The notes beneath the pieces were generated by a model. It was given only the letters and a program-made list of their open reading frames with translations, ran no database searches and was not told the origin of the DNA. A DNA stretch of 27,095 nucleotides from an uncultured bacterium (GTDB taxonomy: Bacteria; Bacillota; Limnochordia; DTU080; JAAYLA01): the NCBI GenBank assembly GCA_937983075.1, contig CALKAQ010000129.1, positions 1 to 27,095 on the forward strand, given 5' to 3'. A program made the translations under genes and the position numbers. Below, one piece after another: positions 8,477 through 14,878 of the stretch. Within the stretch, counting starts at the first letter, position 1. Every line of letters starts with the position of its first letter.

Positions 8477-9678
8477 AGCCGGCGCGGCACAATGCGGCGG
8501 AACAGCAGCCTCGGACCGCCGATCGACCAAATGTACTTCAGCGTGATCAAGTCTTTCAACAGTGCGGCCGGAACACCGACGAGGGGGTAGCCGGCAATGT
8601 CCGCCACAGCCGCCCCCCTTCCCAACGATGCGACCACACCGAAGTTTTGTGCGCGATACGCTTGGAGGGGGCGGCCCATCAGTTCTGCGGCGATGTTGCG
8701 GGCGACGAGCCGTCCCTGCGCAATGGCGTTTTGCGCCGTCGGTGCGACGGGGCTTCCCGTCTTCGGGTTCAAAGCGAGCGCACAGTCGCCAATAATGTAC
8801 ACGTCCGGCGTGTCCACCGACTGGAGGAATTCGTTGACTACCGCCCTCCCCCGCGCTCTCGTGGTGAATGCCGCCTCGACGACTTCGTTCCCCCGAATGC
8901 CGCCCGTCCATATAAAGCTTTTCGTATGCAGCGGCTCGGCACCCTCCAGCTCCACCCTGTCGGGATGCAAAGCGACGATGCGTGTGTTGAGCCACAATTG
9001 AACGCCGCGATCCGCCAGCTCCTGCTGCACCGTCTGAACGAGGCGTCGATCCATGCCTTGCAAAATCTCCGGGCTCGCTTCAATGGTAATCAGGCGCAGT
9101 TCGACAGGCGACAGTCCACGACCTTGCATGACCTTCGGCAAGCGGTCCGCCAACTCAGCGACAAACTCAACGCCCGTCAGTCCCCCGCCCCCCACGGCGA
9201 CGGTGAGGTACGGGCGGCGCTCGATGGGGTTGTCCAGTTCAGCCGCCTTGGCAATTTGTGCTTCCAAATGTCTGCGAATTCTTGCCGCGCTGTTCAAACT
9301 TTGAATCAGCAGCGCATGCTCCTGCAAACCGGGAATGTTGTAAAACTCCGGCCGGCTGCCCAAAGCGACGACACAGCGATCGTACGATATTTTCTGGTTG
9401 TAGGTCAGCGTGACTTCCCGCTTTTGTGGGTCGATTTTCGTCACTTCGGCCTTCACAAACTCCACCGGCAGTCCGCGCAAGATGGTCCGAAACGGAATGC
9501 GTATGCGGTCGGGTGACGTCGTTCCGGCAGCTGTGCGATGCAGCTCCGTGCGGAATTGGTGATAGTCGTGTTTGTTCACCAAGGTGATTTTCGTCCCGGG
9601 AAGTTTGCCGATCAGTCGGCTCAAATCGAGAGCAACCCGCAAACCACCGTATCCTCCGCCCAAAATCAACGTATGCAA
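8452..9678 (-). CDS. ndh: Type II NADH dehydrogenase (NDH-2)
   Basis: A 408-residue FAD flavoprotein that passes electrons from NADH to quinone without pumping protons, attached to the inner face of the membrane. The FAD motif GGGYGGL is at about 7-13, the NADH-binding motif AVGGGGLTGVEF at about 161-172, and the second FAD contact DVYIIGDCA at about 292-300. The C-terminal stretch (IAGYPLVGVPAALLKDLITL) is the usual membrane-binding region. I use the TTG at 9678 because GAGGTG lies 6 bases before it and the protein then begins directly with the first beta strand. In-frame GTG codons at 9687 and 9702 are alternatives; the former lies inside the ribosome binding site. The gene overlaps the cysK tail by 25 bases. 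Confidence 0.93.
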   Translation of the reverse strand: MHTLILGGGYGGLRVALDLSRLIGKLPGTKITLVNKHDYHQFRTELHRTAAGTTSPDRIRIPFRTILRGLPVEFVKAEVTKIDPQKREVTLTYNQKISYDRCVVALGSRPEFYNIPGLQEHALLIQSLNSAARIRRHLEAQIAKAAELDNPIERRPYLTVAVGGGGLTGVEFVAELADRLPKVMQGRGLSPVELRLITIEASPEILQGMDRRLVQTVQQELADRGVQLWLNTRIVALHPDRVELEGAEPLHTKSFIWTGGIRGNEVVEAAFTTRARGRAVVNEFLQSVDTPDVYIIGDCALALNPKTGSPVAPTAQNAIAQGRLVARNIAAELMGRPLQAYRAQNFGVVASLGRGAAVADIAGYPLVGVPAALLKDLITLKYIWSIGGPRLLFRRIVPRRLQLSPSTS

Positions 9679-9832
9679 CGTGTTCACCTCTGCCTTGTGC
9701 ACTCATGTCGAGCTCATCAACGGAGGAGCAAAATAAGCGTTAATCTTCACACCTCTTGAGTGAGCATTTTATGGGAAGGAAACCAACCACGCCTGCCGAA
9801 AGATAGTTCCTCGAGAAGGTGGTACATGCGCC

Positions 9833-10150
9833 ATGAGCTCAGACGCTGCGAATAAAATAACCCTGTACAGCCGCCCCAACTGCTGTTTGTGCGACGATGC
9901 CGAAGCGGTCATTCGCAAAGTCATCCCTCGGTACAACGTCACGTTCGAAATTGTCGACGTTTCGAAGGATGAAGCTTTAGAGCAGGCTTTCGGTCCTATG
10001 GTCCCCGTGGTGGCCATCGACGGGCGAGTGCTTTTTTACGGCAAAGTATCCGAACTCCGCCTGCACCGCATTTTGGCTGGAAAAAGCATCTCGAACCGCT
10101 ATAAGGCATTTTTGGAGCGTTTTCCACGGCGTACGCATTCATCCAACTAA
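9833..10150 (+). CDS. Glutaredoxin-like thioredoxin-fold protein (DUF836)
   Basis: A 105-residue thioredoxin-fold protein. The first strand ITLYSRPN leads into the redox motif C17-C18-L19-C20, followed by the helix DDAEAVIRKV. The cis-proline loop is in MVPVVAIDG and the last strand is VLFYGK. Small proteins with CxLC after a KPxC/RPxC start form the DUF836 glutaredoxin-like family, thought to be thiol-disulfide oxidoreductases; the partner is unknown. The extra Cys (C18), where His or Gly is common, is unusual. The ATG is preceded by AAGGTGG about 10 bases upstream. It diverges from ndh and converges on the DUF2892 gene with a 19-base gap. Confidence 0.85.
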   Translation: MSSDAANKITLYSRPNCCLCDDAEAVIRKVIPRYNVTFEIVDVSKDEALEQAFGPMVPVVAIDGRVLFYGKVSELRLHRILAGKSISNRYKAFLERFPRRTHSSN

Positions 10151-10169
10151 TCGTCCATGCGGCGCAGTT

Positions 10170-10490
10170 TTATCTGTAGCCTCCGTAGCTTGATCCGCTC
10201 GCGCCCGTAGGCTGCCACTGGGTTTGATTCAGCTTCGTATCGTCGGTACGCCGCTCGGACGTCGTCCGGCGCGCCGTGTCCCGGTTTTCATCCGGTTTCG
10301 GTTTGCGGCGCATGGCAATCGAAGTGATCGCATGCAGCATCGGCCTGTACCCGGTAATGCCTTCTGCAACTTTCATGGCACCTGCAACCGTAAGCAAAAA
10401 GCTGCCCAAACGCCCGGTACGTCCGGAAGCACCCCAAACGAGGGCCGAAAGCCCAAGCGTAATGCGCAGGTAATTATCCAACTGTTTCAT
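10170..10490 (-). CDS. DUF2892 (YgaP transmembrane-domain-like) membrane protein
   Basis: A 106-residue protein whose first 60 residues match the DUF2892 pattern: a short amphipathic lead (KQLDNYLRITLGLSALVWG) and a second hydrophobic segment (LGSFLLTVAGAMKVAEGITG) ending in the GYRPMLHAI turn, which corresponds to the G-x-C-P-L-Y segment of the family. In YgaP this domain is a membrane hairpin attached to a rhodanese; here it stands alone. Residues 61-106 are a basic, then Gln/Ser/Gly-rich tail that is probably disordered and cytoplasmic. The ATG has GAGGTG 7 bases upstream. Role unknown. It diverges from nrdR. Confidence 0.75.
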   Translation of the reverse strand: MKQLDNYLRITLGLSALVWGASGRTGRLGSFLLTVAGAMKVAEGITGYRPMLHAITSIAMRRKPKPDENRDTARRTTSERRTDDTKLNQTQWQPTGASGSSYGGYR

Positions 10491-10580
10491 GTCATTTCAC
10501 CTCAGCTATAGCCTCTCCTCGCCATGGCAAGACCTTGCTTCCCTTCGTTGCCAGCCGCGGCAAAAAAGAGTGGATTCCTC

Positions 10581-10634
10581 TTGACACAACTATATATAGC
10601 GTAATATACTGCAATGGCATGCTACATATAGCGT
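10581..10634 (+). promoter_or_regulatory. nrdR-nrdJ promoter with two NrdR boxes
   Basis: A perfect -35 TTGACA (10581-10586) is followed after 15 bases by TAATAT (10602-10607). NrdR box 1 is centred on the perfect palindrome CTATATATAG at 10590-10599, inside the promoter spacer. Box 2, CTACATATAG at 10622-10631, differs at one position. The two are 32 bases apart, matching the roughly three-turn spacing known for paired NrdR boxes. Binding here would block RNA polymerase, so nrdR should repress itself together with the reductase gene when dATP is plentiful. Confidence 0.88.
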
Positions 10635-10675
10635 CCAAGTGGCACCTCGACCTAACGTCCGGGAGGGACCGCTGC

Positions 10676-11167
10676 ATGAAGTGCCCCTACTGTCAGCATC
10701 CTGACAGCCGTGTCCTGGAATCCCGTCCAACCGAAGAAGGAGCCGCGATCCGGCGCCGCCGGGCTTGTTTGTTGTGCGACGAACGGTTTACAACGTATGA
10801 ACGGGTAGAAACGACTCCGCTCCACGTCGTCAAACGCGACGGCACACGGCAGCCGTTCGATCGCGACAAAATCCTGCGCGGCATGCTGATCGCGTGCCAA
10901 AAGCGGGCGGTTCCGCTCAGCGTTCTTGAAGAAACCGCTGCCCGCATTGAAGCGGACATTCGGAATCGGTTGGAACCCGAGGTGTCCACTGAAGTCATCG
11001 GAGAAATGGTCATGGACGCTTTGCGTGCGATAGACGAAGTGGCGTATGTGCGTTTTGCATCGGTTTATCGGCGATTCCATGATCTCAAGCGATTTCGCGA
11101 AGAGCTCGACGCTCTTCTCAACGAAACGACCGACGCAAATGGCGAAATCCGAGACGAATCGGAATGA
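10676..11167 (+). CDS. nrdR: Transcriptional repressor NrdR
   Basis: A 163-residue repressor of ribonucleotide reductase genes. It has an N-terminal zinc ribbon with C3, C6, C31 and C34 (MKCPYCQHPDS and CLLCDERFTT) that binds the NrdR box, and an ATP-cone domain (about 50-140) starting at VVKRDGTRQPFDRDKI that senses ATP/dATP. The family C-terminal part (VAYVRFASVYRRFHDLKRFREEL) is intact. The start is an ATG with GGGAGG about 8 bases upstream and the standard MKCPYC beginning. Two NrdR boxes lie in its promoter. It is followed 37 bases later by nrdJ, so repressor and target are one operon. Confidence 0.97.
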   Translation: MKCPYCQHPDSRVLESRPTEEGAAIRRRRACLLCDERFTTYERVETTPLHVVKRDGTRQPFDRDKILRGMLIACQKRAVPLSVLEETAARIEADIRNRLEPEVSTEVIGEMVMDALRAIDEVAYVRFASVYRRFHDLKRFREELDALLNETTDANGEIRDESE

Positions 11168-11204
11168 CGCGGTTTGAAAAGAGCACAGGGAGGCGATTTC
11201 ACCG

Positions 11205-13832
11205 ATGAGTTCCCCAGACAACCGGCATGATCAATCCGTCACCGTTGCATCTTACGACCGCTGCAAGCTGAGCGGCATTTCGGAATTGGTCTTCCTCGAT
11301 CGCTATGCCATGAAAGATCCGGAGAAAAATGTCCAGCCGGGCGATCTCGTCGTCGTCCTCACGAAGGAAGACCCGAAATTCCCGCAAAAGGAAGTCGGAA
11401 CGGTACGAGCCGTCGACGGTGATCAAGTGACCGTGGAGCTCCACAACACCGGCGAGCTGTTTACTCAGGAGCGCAAAAAGCTCGACCGCTGCATTGAAAC
11501 GTCCCCGACGGACATGTGGAACCGAATGGCCAAAGCCATCGTCGCAGTGGAGAAAGAAGAACTTCAACCTGTGCTCGAAGCAGAGTTCCGTTGGCTGCTC
11601 GAAGGTTTTCGCTTCAGCCCGGGCGGCCGCATCAACGCCATGCTGGGCACCAACCAAAATTTAACCGCTTACAACTGCTACGTGATCCCCATCAAGCCGA
11701 AGGACAAAAACGCCGGCCGTGACTCGCGGCAGTCCATCATCGACACGCTCGGCAACATGGTTGAGATTATGTCGCGCGGCGGCGGCGTGGGCATCAATTT
11801 ATCAACGCTGCGTCCCCGCCTCGCCTACGTGAAAGGCGTCAACGGGCGCAGTTCCGGCTCCGTGAGCTGGGGCGCCTTGTTCTCCTTTGCAACTGGCCTC
11901 GTCGAGCAAGGCGGCAGCCGCCGCGGCGCTTTGATGCTCATTTTGGACGATTGGCACCCGGATGTGCTGGAGTTCATTCACGCCAAGCGCGATATGGGTG
12001 CCATTACCAACGCCAACATATCCGTGGCCGTCAGCGACGCCTTTATGCAGGCGGTGGAAAACGACGATATGTGGGAGCTCATCTTCCCAGACACGCAAGA
12101 TCCCGACTACGACCGCCTCTGGGACGGCAACATCAAGCGCTGGCGCGACGAGCTGGGCAAACCCGTCAAGGTGTACAAGCGCATTCGGGCCCGCGAAATT
12201 TGGGACACGCTGATGGAGTCGGCCTGGCTTTCGGCGGAACCGGGCGTCGTGTTTTTGGACCGCATGAACCAATATTCCAACGCCTGGTATTTCGAAGATT
12301 TGATTGCAACCAACCCGTGCGGCGAGCAGCCCTTGCCGGCTTGGGGCGTCTGCAATTTGGGACATATCAACCTCGCGAAGTTCACCAAAGGCAAAATCGG
12401 ACAAGCCACGGTCGATTGGGACAGCCTGAAGCGGGCCGTTCACCTCGGGGTGCGCTTCCTCGACAACGTGATCGACATAACGCCGTACTTCTTCCCGGAA
12501 AACGAAGCCGTGCAAAAGAACGAACGCCGCATTGGTATGGGGACGCTCGGGCTCGGTGAAATGTTGATTCGCCTCGGTCTCCGCTACGGCGACGACAAAG
12601 CCATCGAGTTTGTCGACAAACTTTACAAATTCATCGCCACCGAAGCTTATTTGGCATCGACGGAGCTGGCCAAAGAAAAAGGCGCCTTCCCCGCTTTCGA
12701 CGCCGAGAAATATCTCCAGAGCGGCTTCATGAAAGGCATGCCGGAAAAAGTACGCCAGGCCGTGCGCAAAAACGGTATTCGCAATGTCTGCATTCTCACG
12801 CAGGCGCCTACCGGATCAACCGGTACGATGATCGGCACCAGCACCGGCATTGAGCCTTATTACAGCTGGACGTATTGGCGCAATTCGCGTCTCGGCCTGC
12901 GCGAAGTACGTGAGCGAATCGTTCAGGAATACTTTGATGAAAATCCTGACATCGAACCGTCCATGGAAAATTTGCCCGACTACTTCGTCACCGCCATGGA
13001 GCTGTCGCCACAAGAGCACATTCGCGTGCAGGCGGCGGTGCAGCGCTGGACGGATTCGAGCATCTCGAAGACGGCCAACGCCCCGCACAGCTACACGATC
13101 GAGCAAACCAAAGAGCTGTACGAGTATGCCTACAAGTCGGGCTGCAAAGGAGTCACCATTTATCGCGACGGTTCCCGCGACCAACAAGTGCTGTCGACAA
13201 CCAAAGAAAGCGAACAGGAGCAGGAGGAAGATTCACGGATGCAAAGCTCCGCCCAGGCGGCTTCAAACGGTTCCATGACTCAACAAGACGCCCAGGAGCT
13301 GAAACTCGTTGAAGAAGGCTCTCAGTCAACCGCAGCGGCAGAACCCGGCCAGCGCCGGCCGATGCGCAAGCGCCCGAAAAAACTGCACGGCACGACGTAC
13401 GAATGGGTGACGCCGCTCGGCAAAGCTTTCGTCACGTTGAACGAATACAACGGCTCGCCGATTGAAGTATTCGTCAACATCGGCAAGGCCGGAAGCGACG
13501 TGGCCGCCATGTCCGAAGCTTTGGGACGTCTGACGACCATGTTCCTCAAATACGCCGACATGGACGATCCTAAGGAGAAAGTGCTCACGCTCATCAAGCA
13601 CTTGAGCGACATCGGCGGTTCCGGTTCCGTCGGATTCGGCCAAGACCGCGTGAGCTCAGTGCCCGACGCGGTCGCGAAAACACTGCTGAGCTATTTGGAA
13701 GCCAACGCTAACGGTGAAAAGGTCACCGTAAGATCCAAAGGCTTGGATCTTTGCCCCAGCTGCGGATTGGCTGCGCTGCGCAAAGAAGAGGGCTGCTTCA
13801 ACTGCGTCTCCTGCGGCTACAGCAAGTGCTAG
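11205..13832 (+). CDS. nrdJ: Adenosylcobalamin-dependent ribonucleotide reductase (class II)
   Basis: This 875-residue class II enzyme reduces ribonucleotides to deoxyribonucleotides using a thiyl radical made from adenosylcobalamin, with no oxygen need. The catalytic set is visible: redox-pair cysteine C158 (YNCYVIP), N370-P-C372-G-E374 (thiyl cysteine and glutamate), and C383 in VCNLGHINL. Residues about 665-735 are a Glu/Gln/Ser-rich linker. After it comes the TSCPD domain (about 727-845) and a C-terminal zinc-ribbon/thiol tail with six cysteines (CPSCG, CFNCVSCGYSKC), which probably relays electrons to the active site. The ATG follows GGGAGG by about 11 bases. Cotranscribed with nrdR and ended by a strong terminator. 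No B12 riboswitch is seen upstream. Confidence 0.97.
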   Translation: MSSPDNRHDQSVTVASYDRCKLSGISELVFLDRYAMKDPEKNVQPGDLVVVLTKEDPKFPQKEVGTVRAVDGDQVTVELHNTGELFTQERKKLDRCIETSPTDMWNRMAKAIVAVEKEELQPVLEAEFRWLLEGFRFSPGGRINAMLGTNQNLTAYNCYVIPIKPKDKNAGRDSRQSIIDTLGNMVEIMSRGGGVGINLSTLRPRLAYVKGVNGRSSGSVSWGALFSFATGLVEQGGSRRGALMLILDDWHPDVLEFIHAKRDMGAITNANISVAVSDAFMQAVENDDMWELIFPDTQDPDYDRLWDGNIKRWRDELGKPVKVYKRIRAREIWDTLMESAWLSAEPGVVFLDRMNQYSNAWYFEDLIATNPCGEQPLPAWGVCNLGHINLAKFTKGKIGQATVDWDSLKRAVHLGVRFLDNVIDITPYFFPENEAVQKNERRIGMGTLGLGEMLIRLGLRYGDDKAIEFVDKLYKFIATEAYLASTELAKEKGAFPAFDAEKYLQSGFMKGMPEKVRQAVRKNGIRNVCILTQAPTGSTGTMIGTSTGIEPYYSWTYWRNSRLGLREVRERIVQEYFDENPDIEPSMENLPDYFVTAMELSPQEHIRVQAAVQRWTDSSISKTANAPHSYTIEQTKELYEYAYKSGCKGVTIYRDGSRDQQVLSTTKESEQEQEEDSRMQSSAQAASNGSMTQQDAQELKLVEEGSQSTAAAEPGQRRPMRKRPKKLHGTTYEWVTPLGKAFVTLNEYNGSPIEVFVNIGKAGSDVAAMSEALGRLTTMFLKYADMDDPKEKVLTLIKHLSDIGGSGSVGFGQDRVSSVPDAVAKTLLSYLEANANGEKVTVRSKGLDLCPSCGLAALRKEEGCFNCVSCGYSKC

Positions 13833-13853
13833 GCTCTTTACGCTGCATACGAC

Positions 13854-13890
13854 AAGGCTCAGGGGAGGATGCCTTCCCCTGAGCCTTTTT
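13854..13890 (+). terminator. Rho-independent terminator of nrdJ
   Basis: A perfect 13-base-pair stem (13854-13866 with 13875-13887, arm AAGGCTCAGGGGA) with an 8-base loop, running into a T tract that ends at 13890. It lies 22 bases after the nrdJ stop. Confidence 0.93.
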
Positions 13891-13897
13891 CTAACGC

Positions 13898-13920
13898 AAA
13901 AAGGGCGGCATAAGCCGCCC
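13898..13920 (-). terminator. Rho-independent terminator of the spore protein gene
   Basis: Read leftward, the stem GGGCGGC/GCCGCCC (13914-13920 with 13903-13909), with a 4-base loop, is followed by five T residues (A at 13898-13902 on the given strand). It lies downstream of the small acid-soluble spore protein gene and back to back with the nrdJ terminator. Confidence 0.88.
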
Positions 13921-13977
13921 TGAGGTACTTCATGTATTCATTTGCTGAGCGGTTCCCGCTAAGTGCCGGACAACAGC

Positions 13978-14331
<354 letters not shown>

Positions 14332-14386
14332 TGGTGAATCACCTCCACCCGTATCTTTGCCGGATTGGGCGGAGGTCATTTGCGTT

Positions 14387-14409
14387 AAAAAACAGGGACG
14401 TTCCTTGTT
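14387..14409 (-). terminator. Probable terminator after the IscA-type gene
   Basis: Read leftward, an imperfect hairpin AACAAGGA...TCCCTGTT (one mismatch, 3-base loop) is followed by a run of six T residues. It lies between the IscA-type gene and the spore protein gene, so the two are probably transcribed separately. Confidence 0.55.
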
Positions 14410-14440
14410 TCTTCCTATGGCAAGCACATTGGGGTTGGCT

Positions 14441-14794
14441 TTAGCACGGTTCGGCTTCGCCGGCGGTATCTGCGGTGCGGAATGACTGGCCACAGCCGCA
14501 AGTGCGGATCGCGTTCGGGTTGGTGATCGCAAAACCGCCGCCCATCAGGGCTTCTTTGTAGTCGATTTCGCAGCCGCGCAGATATGGGGCACTCACCGGG
14601 TCAATGACAACGGTTACGCCGTCGGCTTCAATAACGTGGTCGTCAGCGCGTTTTTCGTCCAAGCTCATACCATAGCTGAGCCCGCTGCAACCACCGCTTG
14701 TCACGTAAACGCGCAAATAGAGCTTCCCTTCGGCATCGCGTTCCCGAAGCAGCTCGCGCACCTTGGTCGTCGCCTGTTCGGTTAATGTTACCAC
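14441..14794 (-). CDS. IscA/HesB/ErpA-family Fe-S cluster carrier
   Basis: A 117-residue A-type carrier that holds and passes on Fe-S clusters. The three conserved cysteines are present: one in VTSGGCSGLSYG and two in the C-terminal CGCGQSF. The family segment GVTVVIDPVSAPYLRGCEIDY and the GFAITNPNA loop are intact. A further cysteine is the last residue of a short extension (TADTAGEAEPC). I chose the GTG at 14794 because GGGAGG lies about 8 bases upstream and because the -10 element at about 14824-14829 overlaps the in-frame ATG at 14824, which therefore probably lies upstream of the mRNA start. Together with sufB and sufT in this window it points to active Fe-S assembly. Confidence 0.93.
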   Translation of the reverse strand: MVTLTEQATTKVRELLRERDAEGKLYLRVYVTSGGCSGLSYGMSLDEKRADDHVIEADGVTVVIDPVSAPYLRGCEIDYKEALMGGGFAITNPNAIRTCGCGQSFRTADTAGEAEPC

Positions 14795-14823
14795 GGCGAA
14801 TCCCTCCCAATCTTCTCCCCTCA

Positions 14824-14853
14824 TTATAATACGACGATTCCAAAGGCCGCAAC
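14824..14853 (-). promoter_or_regulatory. Likely promoter of the IscA-type gene
   Basis: Read leftward, TTGCGG, an 18-base spacer and a perfect TATAAT (about 14824-14829). Transcription would begin about 23 bases before the GTG start, which supports that start. Confidence 0.5.
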
Positions 14854-14878
14854 CTGGCTGAAATCGGCAACAAACGAC

